Notes: generated by a model not told the origin, from the letters alone. A stretch of DNA of 15,759 nt from Elstera sp043721315 (GCA_043721315.1 JAYSQZ010000002.1:1-15759); one strand, 5' to 3'. Counted from the first letter of the stretch, positions 7,093 to 14,349 are shown. Program-made: numbers and translations.

Positions 7093-8244
7093 ATGAACCA
7101 CGATTTGAGCGAAGATCAGCGTGCCTTTCAAAGCATGGCGCGCGCGTTTGCCGCAGACCACCTCGCCCCCTATGCGGCTCAATGGGATGAAGAGCATATC
7201 TTTCCCGTTGAAACCTTTCGCGCGGCGGCAGCCCTTGGTATGGCTGGGATTTATGTGCGCGAGGTATCGGGCGGCTCTGGTCTCACGCGGCTCGATGCGG
7301 CGCTGATTTTTGAAGAGCTTTCGGCGGGGTGCGTCTCGTCGGCGGCCTATCTCTCCATTCACAATATGGTCGCGTGGATGATCGACACGTTTGGCAACGA
7401 CGAACAACGCGCGCGCTTTCTGCCCCCCTTGCTAACGATGGAAAAGCTCGCGAGCTACTGCCTCACGGAACCGGGTTCGGGGTCGGACGCGGCGGCCTTG
7501 CGGACGCGGGCCGTGCGCGATGGCGATCATTACGTGGTGAACGGCGCAAAAGCCTTCATCTCCGGCGCGGGCGTGTCGGAAATTTATGCGGTGATGGTCC
7601 GCACCGGCGGCGACGGGCCGGGCGGTATTTCGGCTCTCTTGGTCGAAAAAGGCACGCCGGGCCTTAGCTTCGGTAAGCCTGAAAAAAAGATGGGCTGGAA
7701 TAGCCAGCCAACCGCTGTAGTGACCTTTGAAGACTGCCGCGTCCCCATCGCCAACCGCTTGGGCGACGAGGGCGAGGGTTTCAAGTTTGCCATGAAGGGG
7801 CTGGACGGCGGGCGCATCAATATCGCCTCCTGCTCCCTCGGCGGCGCGCGGGCGGCCTTGGATGCGGCAAAAGCGTATATGGGAGTGCGAAAGCAGTTCG
7901 GCAAAGCGCTGTCGGCCTTCCAAGCGCTCCAGTTCCGCATTGCCGATATGGCGACGGAGCTTGAAGCCGCGCGCCTCATGGTGCATCGGGCGGCGCGGTC
8001 CTTAGACGCAGGCGACCCGGATACGGTGATGCACTGCGCGATGGCCAAACGCTTCGCGACCGACGCCGGGTTCGAGGTGGCTAATCAGGCGCTGCAACTC
8101 CACGGCGGCTATGGTTACATTCAGGAGTATGGCGTGGAGCGCATTGTACGCGATTTGCGCGTTCACCAGATTCTCGAAGGCACTAACGAGGTGATGCGCG
8201 TCATCATCGCCCGCAAGCAACTCCATGAGGGCCGCAATGTCTGA
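7093..8244 (+). CDS. Isobutyryl-CoA dehydrogenase, ACAD8-like acyl-CoA dehydrogenase
   Basis: A 383-residue FAD enzyme that oxidises a short branched acyl-CoA; the family resemblance is to isobutyryl-CoA dehydrogenase of valine breakdown (isobutyryl-CoA to methacrylyl-CoA). It shows SIHNMVAWMID and SYCLTEPGSGSDAA (substrate and flavin site), KAFISGAG, KKMGWNSQPT, GGRINIASCSLG, and the C-terminal LHGGYGY then HQILEGTNEVMR. The Glu of LEGT (Glu362) aligns with the catalytic base of medium-chain acyl-CoA dehydrogenase. The start at 7093 is set by GGGAGGGA (7079-7086) and by the promoter just upstream. The two genes after it encode later steps of the same pathway, which supports the substrate assignment. 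The enzyme needs an electron-transfer flavoprotein, not encoded here. Confidence 0.9.
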   Translation: MNHDLSEDQRAFQSMARAFAADHLAPYAAQWDEEHIFPVETFRAAAALGMAGIYVREVSGGSGLTRLDAALIFEELSAGCVSSAAYLSIHNMVAWMIDTFGNDEQRARFLPPLLTMEKLASYCLTEPGSGSDAAALRTRAVRDGDHYVVNGAKAFISGAGVSEIYAVMVRTGGDGPGGISALLVEKGTPGLSFGKPEKKMGWNSQPTAVVTFEDCRVPIANRLGDEGEGFKFAMKGLDGGRINIASCSLGGARAALDAAKAYMGVRKQFGKALSAFQALQFRIADMATELEAARLMVHRAARSLDAGDPDTVMHCAMAKRFATDAGFEVANQALQLHGGYGYIQEYGVERIVRDLRVHQILEGTNEVMRVIIARKQLHEGRNV

Positions 8245-9325
8245 GGGTTTGTTACCAGAAAGCGTGTTGTTCGAGACCACGAACGGCGTTCTCACCATCA
8301 CCCTCAACCGCCCGAAAGCGTTGAATGCCTTATCGCTGGAGATGATCCGGGCGATGGACCCGGTGTTGCGGCGGGCCGCACAAGATGCGTCTGTGCGCTG
8401 CGTCCTGCTACAAGGTGCGGGCGAGCGGGCGTTTTGTGCGGGCGGCGACGTGCGCGCGGTGGCGCAAGCCATAAGCGCGGGCGAGATGGTGGCGGCGGAT
8501 GCGTTCTTCCGGGAGGAATATACGCTCAACCATCTGCTGCATTCCTACCCGAAGCCGATTATATCGCTCATTCACGGCGTGTGCATGGGCGGCGGCGTTG
8601 GGCTATCGGCGCATGGGCCGTTGCGGGTGGTGGCGGAAAGCCTGCTGTTTGCCATGCCGGAAACCGGGATCGGCCTGTTCCCCGATGTGGGCGGCACCTG
8701 GGTGCTGAACAGGATGCCGGGGGAAATCGGCCTCTATCTCGGCCTTACCGGGGCGCGGTTGGCGGCGGCGGATGCGCGCGCGATTGGCTTTGCCACCCAT
8801 CAGGTGAAAGACGCCGATCTTCCTGCGCTCAGAGCGGCGCTCGTCGAGGCGGCGCCGGGAACCGAGGCGGAAGCAGACGCGGTTATCAACCGTTTCGATC
8901 AACCGCGCGGCGAAAGTGCCTTGTTGGCGCAGCAGGCGCAGATTGATCGCGTGTTCGCGGGCGAGAGCGTCGAGGCTATTCTAGCGGCGCTTGAGGCCGA
9001 CGGTAGCGAGTGGGCCATGTCTCAGGCCGAAACCTTGCGCCATAAGTCGCCAACCAGCCTCAAGATCACGTTGGCGCAACTGCGCGGCGGTAAGGGGCTG
9101 GATATTGCGGCGGTATTCGTTCGGGAATATCGCCTTAGCCAGCACTGCATGGCTGGGCCAGACTTCCGCGAAGGTATCCGCGCGCTGCTGATTGATAAGG
9201 ATCACGCGCCGAAATGGTCGCCCGCAACCTTGGCTGCGGTCACGCCATCGTTGGTGGAGGGCTTCTTTGCGCCGTTACCGGGCCGCGAGTTGGATTTAAG
9301 CGATAATGCGGCGCTAACCGCGTAA
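8237..9325 (+). CDS. 3-hydroxyisobutyryl-CoA hydrolase (HIBCH-like, crotonase fold)
   Basis: A 362-residue crotonase-superfamily protein; its length and C-terminal extension fit HIBCH rather than a roughly 260-residue enoyl-CoA hydratase. It would hydrolyse 3-hydroxyisobutyryl-CoA to free 3-hydroxyisobutyrate and CoA in valine catabolism. Seen: FCAGGDVRAVA and CMGGGVGLS (oxyanion hole), then FAMPETGIGLFPDVGGTW, whose Glu142 and Asp150 match the HIBCH catalytic pair, and a late FREGIRALLIDKDHAPKW block typical of the family. ATG 8237 is preferred over 8225 because GAGG at 8227-8230 lies 6 bases before it. It overlaps the preceding gene by 8 bases, indicating a tight operon. Confidence 0.9.
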   Translation: MSEGLLPESVLFETTNGVLTITLNRPKALNALSLEMIRAMDPVLRRAAQDASVRCVLLQGAGERAFCAGGDVRAVAQAISAGEMVAADAFFREEYTLNHLLHSYPKPIISLIHGVCMGGGVGLSAHGPLRVVAESLLFAMPETGIGLFPDVGGTWVLNRMPGEIGLYLGLTGARLAAADARAIGFATHQVKDADLPALRAALVEAAPGTEAEADAVINRFDQPRGESALLAQQAQIDRVFAGESVEAILAALEADGSEWAMSQAETLRHKSPTSLKITLAQLRGGKGLDIAAVFVREYRLSQHCMAGPDFREGIRALLIDKDHAPKWSPATLAAVTPSLVEGFFAPLPGRELDLSDNAALTA

Positions 9326-9345
9326 CGAGAACGGGGGGGAGCATC

Positions 9346-10236
9346 ATGGCGACAGTCGCTTTTATCGGTTTGGGCAATATGGGGCGTCCAATGGCGCTCA
9401 ATCTGGTGAAAGCCGGTCATGCCTTGCGCGTGTTCGACCTTAACCCGGCGGCAGTGGCAGCGCTGGTTGCGGCGGGGGCGGTTGCGGCCTCAACACCGGG
9501 GGAGGCGGCGGCAGGGGCTGAGATCGTTGTTTCGATGCTGCCAGCAGGCTCCCACGTACGCGATGTGTATAGCAGCGTGGGCGGTGTGTTCGACAGGTTA
9601 GCGCCGGGCGGGCTGTGCATTGATTGCTCGACCATTGATGTAGCCACCGCGCGCGATGTGGGCGATGGGGCGGCACAGCGCGGTTTCGGCTTCGTTGATG
9701 CCCCCGTTTCAGGCGGCACCTCGGGCGCGGATGCTGGCACGCTCACCTTCATGGTCGGCGGTCCCGCAGCGGCCTTTGCGGCGGCACAACCCGTTTTGGC
9801 GGCAATGGGCAAGACGATTGTTCACGCGGGCGCGGCTGGGAACGGGCAGGCCGCGAAAATTTGCAATAACATGATCCTCGGCATCAGTATGATCGCGGTG
9901 TCCGAAGCCTTTGCGATGGCGGAAAGACTGGGGTTAGACGCGCAAACCCTGTTCGATATTAGCTCGAAATCTTCCGGGCAATGCTGGGCGATGACCTCTT
10001 ACTGCCCGGCCCCCGGCCCAGTGCCAACAGCCCCAGCGAATCGTAGCTATACCCCCGGCTTTTCTGCCGCTATGATGTTGAAAGACTTGGATTTAGCCGA
10101 AAAAGCTGCGGATTCTGTTGGTGCCGCAACCCCTCTGGGGCACCTTGCGACAAAGCTCTACCGGGACTACTGCGACCAAGGTGCGGGGGGTGCGGACTTC
10201 TCAGGCATTATTCAGATGCTAGCCAAAGGCGCGTGA
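9346..10236 (+). CDS. mmsB: 3-hydroxyisobutyrate dehydrogenase
   Basis: A 296-residue NAD-dependent beta-hydroxyacid dehydrogenase oxidising 3-hydroxyisobutyrate to methylmalonate semialdehyde. The N-terminal Rossmann motif is IGLGNMGRPMA (7-17). The substrate motif is DAPVSGGTSGADAGTL (118-132), and catalytic Lys171 sits in GNGQAAKICNN. The YCPAPGPVPTAPANRSYTPG segment and the final KDLDLA region are characteristic of true 3-hydroxyisobutyrate dehydrogenases rather than other family members. It starts 20 bases after the hydrolase stop with a GGGGGGGAG ribosome site. It takes the product of the preceding enzyme; the next enzyme, MmsA, is not in this window. Confidence 0.93.
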   Translation: MATVAFIGLGNMGRPMALNLVKAGHALRVFDLNPAAVAALVAAGAVAASTPGEAAAGAEIVVSMLPAGSHVRDVYSSVGGVFDRLAPGGLCIDCSTIDVATARDVGDGAAQRGFGFVDAPVSGGTSGADAGTLTFMVGGPAAAFAAAQPVLAAMGKTIVHAGAAGNGQAAKICNNMILGISMIAVSEAFAMAERLGLDAQTLFDISSKSSGQCWAMTSYCPAPGPVPTAPANRSYTPGFSAAMMLKDLDLAEKAADSVGAATPLGHLATKLYRDYCDQGAGGADFSGIIQMLAKGA

Positions 10237-10321
10237 AAGCGGTATCAAGAGAATAACTCACCCCCCTAAACCTCGGTGCGACCTTCAATGAAATAGGAGG
10301 ACCGCGCCCAAGGAGAAAAAC

Positions 10322-10777
10322 GTGAAGGCCGCATATCTGGAGGCAATCCGGCTCACTGAGCGTCTGCATCGTCAGTTTCTGGAACTGGTTAAGAGCGAGC
10401 TTGATCGCCTTGGTATCGAGGATATCAACAATGTTCAGGCTTTTATCCTGTTCAATATCGGTAGTGACGATCTAACCGTCGGTGAACTCACCAACCGGGG
10501 CTATTACCTTGGCTCCAACGTGTCGTACAATGTGCGGAAAATGGTGGAAAACGGCTACCTGATGCAGGAGCGTTCTACCCATGACCGCCGGTCGATCCGG
10601 GTTAAGCTGTCAACCAAGGGCCTGGAACTCTGTCAAGTGATGGACGCGATGTTTGATCGGCAGATTGCGGCTTTAGGCGAAGTCGCGACCGATGCCGAAC
10701 TGACCAGCGCCGCCAATACGTTCCGCCGCTTGGAGCGTTTCTGGATCAGTATGCTGGATTATGGCTTGCGGTCTTAA
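10322..10777 (+). CDS. MarR-family regulator, LdtR-like
   Basis: A 151-residue winged-helix regulator. Helix-turn-helix and wing region: DLTVGELTNRGYYLGSNVSY, NVRKMVENGYL, then ERSTHDRRSIRVKLSTKG, all typical of MarR proteins. The N-terminal helix YLEAIRLTERLHRQFLELVK and the DINNVQAFILFNIG block closely resemble alphaproteobacterial LdtR, known in other genera to control L,D-transpeptidase and stress genes; the targets here are unknown. It uses a GTG start with AGGAG (10311-10315) 6 bases upstream. It lies 85 bases after mmsB and may be read from the same transcript or its own. No ldt gene is adjacent, so link to the valine operon is not implied. Confidence 0.85.
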   Translation: MKAAYLEAIRLTERLHRQFLELVKSELDRLGIEDINNVQAFILFNIGSDDLTVGELTNRGYYLGSNVSYNVRKMVENGYLMQERSTHDRRSIRVKLSTKGLELCQVMDAMFDRQIAALGEVATDAELTSAANTFRRLERFWISMLDYGLRS

Positions 10778-10781
10778 CCCT

Positions 10782-10808
10782 TGGGGGGCAGGCCGCCCCC
10801 AGTTTCTT
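10782..10808 (+). terminator. Probable rho-independent terminator after the MarR gene
   Basis: TGGGGG (10782-10787) pairs with CCCCCA (10796-10801) around an 8-base loop, immediately after the MarR stop, followed by the T-rich GTTTCTT. The stem is short but nearly all G-C. Confidence 0.5.
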
Positions 10809-10869
10809 ATTCGCCTCGCTCCCCGAACCTGCTAAAGTTAAAGCCGTATTGAGGACGAGGGAGGCGGTT

Positions 10870-11094
10870 ATGGTTGCGCTTAAACTGCATCGTATCGGGG
10901 ATGAACTCGGTGTCGTTCTCCCAAAAGAGGCGCTCACGGCCTTAGGTTTGGGTGAAGGCGATGTGGTTTACCTGTCGGAAGCCTCAAAAGCCTTCCACAT
11001 AAGTGCATCAAACCCGGAGTTTGATCGGCAAATGCAGTTTGCTGAAGAAGGCATGATTGCCTACCGGGGCACCTTAAACACCCTCGCGCAGTGA
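10870..11094 (+). CDS. AbrB/MazE-fold antitoxin of a Doc-type toxin-antitoxin pair
   Basis: A 74-residue protein. Residues 1-45 (MVALKLHRIGDELGVVLPKE, then ALGLGEGDVVYL) form a SpoVT/AbrB swapped-hairpin DNA-binding domain with the family's IGxxxGVVLPKE motif. The tail FDRQMQFAEEGMIAYRGTLN followed by TLAQ resembles the toxin-binding end of antitoxins. It should bind and neutralise the downstream Doc toxin and repress its own promoter. ATG 10870 is chosen for GGGAGG (10858-10863); an upstream TTG at 10849 has no such support. Stop is 7 bases before the toxin start, so both are on one transcript. Confidence 0.83.
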   Translation: MVALKLHRIGDELGVVLPKEALTALGLGEGDVVYLSEASKAFHISASNPEFDRQMQFAEEGMIAYRGTLNTLAQ

Positions 11095-11101
11095 TCTTCC
11101 G

Positions 11102-11482
11102 ATGAGTGAACCTATTTGGGTTGATCAGCGGGTTATTCTCGCGGTGCACGACCGTCAATTGGCCGAACATGGCGGCAGCCCTGGTGTGCGCGATTCGGGT
11201 TTACTCGAGTCGGCCCTCGCGCGCCCCGTGAATGCCCACCTTTATGAAACGCCCGACCTGTGTGATCTCGCGGCGCTGTATGCGGCGGGCATTGCGCGGA
11301 ACCACCCTTTCATTGATGGCAATAAGCGCACGGCTTTTATGGCGGCCTATATTTTCTTGCGTTCCAATCGCTTGAGTTTTCATGCGACCGAGGAAGAGGC
11401 GACAGCGACCATGCTCGCCCTTGCTGCTGGTGAGATGACCGCGCAAGCCTATGCCGATTGGCTGCGCTCGGTTACGCGCTAA
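11102..11482 (+). CDS. Doc (death-on-curing) Fic-fold toxin
   Basis: A 126-residue Fic-fold protein of the Doc group. In phage P1 the Doc toxin phosphorylates elongation factor Tu and stops translation. The core motif is HPFIDGNKR (68-76): catalytic His68, Asp72, Asn74, and Lys75 in place of the Gly of AMP-transferring Fic proteins, which is the Doc signature. The upstream block GVRDSGLLESALARP is also typical of Doc. It has no inhibitory helix of its own, so the antitoxin must silence it. Its 3' end overlaps the convergent Lrp gene stop by 4 bases. The motif is intact, so the toxin is probably active. Confidence 0.9.
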   Translation: MSEPIWVDQRVILAVHDRQLAEHGGSPGVRDSGLLESALARPVNAHLYETPDLCDLAALYAAGIARNHPFIDGNKRTAFMAAYIFLRSNRLSFHATEEEATATMLALAAGEMTAQAYADWLRSVTR

Positions 11483-11988
11483 CCCCCATCGGGGCTAAGG
11501 TCCGTCACGCGGCGCATCGCGAAGCTCGATTGAATGCGCGCGACGCCGGGCAGGCGCGAGAGCACTTCCTTATGCAACCGCTCATAATCCGCCACCGTCC
11601 GGGTTTCGGCGAGCACGAGGTAGTCCGCAACGCCGGTCATCAGGTAGCAGGCGGTTACTTCCGGGCATTTGCGAATTTCGGCTTCAAAGCGACCTAAATA
11701 ATCTTCAGTCTGGCGCTCCAGAGTGATTTGAATGATTGCTACCGTTGGCGGTTGGTCCTGGGGCGCGCCGATCAGCGCGGTATAGCCGCGAATAATGCCG
11801 CGATGCTCCAGCAGACGGACCCGGCGCAGGCAGGCGGAGGCAGACAGGCCAACGCTGGTGGCAAGATCGGCATTGCTCATCCGCCCGTCGGCTCGCAGGG
11901 CGCGCAACAGTTTGCGGTCGATGTCGTCAAGGGTGATGGAATCGTGCATAGGGCCAGAATTATCCTTCGATAGAGCCATAATTTTCAT
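11479..11988 (-). CDS. Lrp/AsnC-family transcriptional regulator, probable DadR-like
   Basis: Up to 169 residues. N-terminal helix-turn-helix: LDDIDRKLLRALRADGRMSN, then ADLATSVGLSASACLRRVRL; C-terminal RAM/AsnC effector-binding domain with CPEVTACYLMTGVADYLVLA. It is divergent from dadA; in other proteobacteria a neighbouring Lrp-type protein activates dadA in response to alanine, so the same role is inferred here. The start is unclear: the ATGs at 11988, 11979 and 11949 all lack a good ribosome site. The first is overlapped by an inverted repeat that may be its operator; the last would give 156 residues, the usual family length. Confidence 0.88.
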   Translation of the reverse strand: MKIMALSKDNSGPMHDSITLDDIDRKLLRALRADGRMSNADLATSVGLSASACLRRVRLLEHRGIIRGYTALIGAPQDQPPTVAIIQITLERQTEDYLGRFEAEIRKCPEVTACYLMTGVADYLVLAETRTVADYERLHKEVLSRLPGVARIQSSFAMRRVTDLSPDGG

Positions 11989-12004
11989 AGATTATTCGAT
12001 GAAA
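11983..12004. promoter_or_regulatory. 22-bp inverted repeat between the Lrp gene and dadA, candidate operator
   Basis: Arms TTTCATAGA and TCGATGAAA around TTAT; the arms pair at 8 of 9 positions. The AT-rich centre and size suit Lrp/AsnC-type sites. It lies upstream of a candidate dadA -10 box, TATACT (12032-12037), centred near -50 from the inferred start of transcription, a position suited to activation. Confidence 0.5.
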
Positions 12005-12031
12005 CGCAACGACGTCGCTTGTTTCTACGTC

Positions 12032-12037
12032 TATACT
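12032..12037 (+). promoter_or_regulatory. Candidate dadA -10 box without a clear -35
   Basis: TATACT matches 5 of 6 consensus bases, 38 bases before the dadA ATG. No good -35 lies 16-18 bases upstream, as expected if an activator such as the divergent Lrp-type protein is needed. TTGTTT (12019) with TATGTA (12041) is a weaker alternative. Confidence 0.3.
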
Positions 12038-12074
12038 CATTATGTAAAAGTTGGAAAAATGGAGGGGTAAGGCG

Positions 12075-13328
12075 ATGCGCGTTCTTGTGCTGGGCACTGG
12101 GGTTATTGGGGTTACGACCGCCTATTATCTCAATAAGGCCGGGCATGAGGTGACGGTGATCGACCGGCAACCGTCGCCCGCTCAAGAAACGAGCTTTGCC
12201 AATGCGGGCGAAGTGTCGCCGGGCTACTCCTCCCCCTGGGCCGGGCCGGGCGTGCCGATCAAGGCGATGAAATGGATGTTTATGCAGCATGGGCCGCTGG
12301 TAGTGCGCCCTACGCTCGACGTGAACCAGTGGATCTGGCTGGCGCAGATGCTGCGGAACTGCACGGCCTCCCGCTATGCCATAAACAAAGCCCGTATGGT
12401 GCGCGTGGCCGAATATAGCCGCGATAAGCTGGTGGAATTGCGCGCCGCAACCGGGATTCAGTATGATGAGCGCAGCCAAGGCACGCTTCAGGTGTTCCGC
12501 ACCCATCAGCAGATGGCGGCGATTGCCAGCGATATAGAGGTGCTGAAGCAGTACGGCGTTCCGTTCGAGCAGCTTACCCCGGCGGCGTGCGCGGTGGCCG
12601 AACCGGCCTTGGCCAAGGTTCAGCATAAAATCGTCGGCGGGTTGCGCCTGCCCCACGATGAAACGGGCGACTGCCATATGTTCACCGAACGCTTGGCAAA
12701 ACTCGCGGAAGCCAATGGCGTGCAGTTCCACTTCAATACCCGCATTGATGGGCTGGTGACGGATGCGACGCGCGTTACGGGCGTTGCCACCAGCATGGGG
12801 ATTTTGTCTGCCGATGCCTATGTGGTTGCGCTCGGCAGCTACTCACCCAAGCTCCTGGCCCCGTTGGGCCTGCGCGTGCCGGTGTATCCGGTGAAGGGTT
12901 ATTCGCTCACCCTCGCGATGACCGACGAGGCGGGGGCACCGGTTTCAACCGTGATGGATGAAACCTATAAAATCGCCATTACCCGTTTGGGCAACCGCAT
13001 TCGCGTTGGCGGAACGGCAGAGCTTTCGGGCTTCACCAACGATCTGCCCGAAAGCCGCCGTCAGACGCTGGAAACGTCGGTCCGCGACCTGTTTCCGACG
13101 GGCGGGGATATTCCCTCCGCAACCTTCTGGTCAGGCTTGCGCCCGATGACACCGGACGGAACCCCGATTATTGGGCCGACGCGGTTGGGCAATCTCTACC
13201 TCAACACGGGTCACGGAACGCTTGGCTGGACGATGGCGTGCGGTTCGGGCCGGGTGCTGGCCGATTTGATGTCGGGGCAGAAGCCTGAGATCGAGGCCAG
13301 CGATCTGTCAATTATCAGATATGCGTGA
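12075..13328 (+). CDS. dadA: D-amino acid dehydrogenase
   Basis: A 417-residue FAD flavoprotein that oxidises D-amino acids, chiefly D-alanine, to 2-oxo acids and ammonia, passing electrons to the respiratory chain at the inner face of the membrane. The N-terminus MRVLVLGTGVIGVTTAYYLN is the dinucleotide-binding motif ending in an acidic residue (VIDR). Also seen: QETSFANAGEVSPGYSSPWA, PVYPVKGYSLTL, and the C-terminal GLRPMTPDGTPIIGPT and NTGHGTLGWTMACGS blocks, diagnostic of DadA. ATG 12075 is chosen for GGAGGGG (12061-12067); the upstream in-frame ATG at 12051 is not part of the family sequence. No alanine racemase gene accompanies it here. Confidence 0.95.
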   Translation: MRVLVLGTGVIGVTTAYYLNKAGHEVTVIDRQPSPAQETSFANAGEVSPGYSSPWAGPGVPIKAMKWMFMQHGPLVVRPTLDVNQWIWLAQMLRNCTASRYAINKARMVRVAEYSRDKLVELRAATGIQYDERSQGTLQVFRTHQQMAAIASDIEVLKQYGVPFEQLTPAACAVAEPALAKVQHKIVGGLRLPHDETGDCHMFTERLAKLAEANGVQFHFNTRIDGLVTDATRVTGVATSMGILSADAYVVALGSYSPKLLAPLGLRVPVYPVKGYSLTLAMTDEAGAPVSTVMDETYKIAITRLGNRIRVGGTAELSGFTNDLPESRRQTLETSVRDLFPTGGDIPSATFWSGLRPMTPDGTPIIGPTRLGNLYLNTGHGTLGWTMACGSGRVLADLMSGQKPEIEASDLSIIRYA

Positions 13329-13338
13329 AATCTCACGC
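13323..13338. terminator. Palindrome joining the dadA and LysR stop codons
   Basis: GCGTGA-AATC-TCACGC, perfect 6-base arms. The left arm holds the dadA stop TGA and the right arm holds the LysR-gene stop (TGA on the complement). It could act as a small bidirectional terminator or RNA end hairpin, but neither side has a T tract. Confidence 0.3.
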
Positions 13339-14226
13339 GGGATTAATCTCTGCACCCTCTTGCCGGATCAGCGGCACCAGCGTGTCTTCCCAGAAAGTCA
13401 CGAACGCCGCGCCTGCCGCGCCTGTTAGTCGATCTTCGCCGACCACCGTCATTTCCGCTTCGGGCAGGGGCGGAAACCCGTCGCTTGGGCCGAGCACGCG
13501 CATCCCCGGCATCACGGCGGATTGTGGCAGCACGCCGACGCCAAGCCCGGCGATAACGGCGGCTTGGACTCCTGCAACAGAGGTGCTGGTGTAGATGATC
13601 TCTTGGCTCATCCCGGCGCGGGCCAGCGTGTCGGCAGCGGCGCGGCGGTGGCTGCACTTGGGGGGCAGGGCCGCCATTGGCACGGTGGGGCCGGGCGGGG
13701 TTGGCGTTGTGTCGCCGATCACCCAGACCAGCGGTTCGCGGTAGAGCAAACGGCCTAGGGGTTGGCCCGCCTCGCGCCCACAAAGGACCAAATCAAGCTC
13801 CCCCCGCGCCAGCATCGGCAGCATATCCATCCCGAGGCCCGTGCGAACTTCGACATGAATGCGCGGGAAGTGTCGGTTGAAACGAGAGAGCAGCGCGGGC
13901 AGGCTGCGCGGTGCGATATAATCGGCAATACCGAGGCGCAAGGTGCCGCTGGCATCGGGGCCGATCAGGCGGTGAACGGCTTCATCGTTCAAATCCAGCA
14001 GGCGGCGCGCATAGCCCAGCAGCGTCTCGCCATCGGGGGTGAGGGCGAGGGAGCGACTGGTCCGCTCGAAAACCTTCACGCCCAAAAGCGCTTCAAGTTT
14101 GCGGATTTTCACGGAAACAGCCGATTGCGTGCGCCCAATCGCCTCAGCGGCGGCGGTAAAACCGCCCCGATCCGCCACGGCGACAAAACACCTTAATAGG
14201 TCAATTTCCAAATCAATCGCGCGCAT
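13333..14226 (-). CDS. LysR-family transcriptional regulator
   Basis: A 297-residue regulator of usual LysR length. N-terminal winged helix: DLLRCFVAVADRGGFTAAAE, AIGRTQSAVSVKIRKLEALL, GVKVFERTSRSLALTPDGE, then the linker helix. The effector-binding domain begins at about GTLRLGIADYIAP (94) and includes TSVAGVQAAVIAGLGVGVLP. It is convergent with dadA (4-base gap). LysR proteins often regulate a divergent gene, but to its right there is only a short spacer and the end of the cyclic-di-GMP gene, so its target is not evident. The ATG at 14226 lacks a clear ribosome site, yet the residues after it fit the family start. Confidence 0.9.
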   Translation of the reverse strand: MRAIDLEIDLLRCFVAVADRGGFTAAAEAIGRTQSAVSVKIRKLEALLGVKVFERTSRSLALTPDGETLLGYARRLLDLNDEAVHRLIGPDASGTLRLGIADYIAPRSLPALLSRFNRHFPRIHVEVRTGLGMDMLPMLARGELDLVLCGREAGQPLGRLLYREPLVWVIGDTTPTPPGPTVPMAALPPKCSHRRAAADTLARAGMSQEIIYTSTSVAGVQAAVIAGLGVGVLPQSAVMPGMRVLGPSDGFPPLPEAEMTVVGEDRLTGAAGAAFVTFWEDTLVPLIRQEGAEINPA

Positions 14227-14241
14227 CTATGAGGAATTAGC

Positions 14242-14349
14242 ATGAATGCGCGGATGGCTCAAGGATCGACCCGTCCGACATTTTCAAACAGGCTCTTAGC
14301 GCAAAGGTTCTCCCCTTCGGCGATCTATTCTACGTCAGGCGTTCAATAA
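14242..14349 (+). CDS. Possible 35-codon ORF divergent from the LysR gene
   Basis: ATG follows GAGGA (14231-14235) by 6 bases and encodes MNARMAQGSTRPTFSNRLLA then QRFSPSAIYSTSGVQ. It is divergent from the LysR gene and overlaps the 3' end of the EAL-CBS-GGDEF gene by 20 bases. The peptide has no recognisable domain or membrane segment. It could be the remnant of a LysR target or chance; the good ribosome site is the only support. Confidence 0.2.
   Translation: MNARMAQGSTRPTFSNRLLAQRFSPSAIYSTSGVQ

Noticed and set aside
6945..7094. A 50-codon N-terminal extension of hemB
   Set aside because: The translated part does not look like HemB, it crosses the divergent promoter region, and AAAGGA marks the later start at 6944.
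7432..7986. A 184-codon - strand frame inside the isobutyryl-CoA dehydrogenase gene
   Set aside because: It is antisense to strongly conserved dehydrogenase motifs, with no ribosome site and a composition typical of reverse reading.
11985..12731. A 248-codon open frame on the - strand opposite the 5' part of dadA
   Set aside because: It is antisense to a clear DadA coding region, its product is low in recognisable motifs and rich in His/Arg, and it is explained by the codon bias of dadA.
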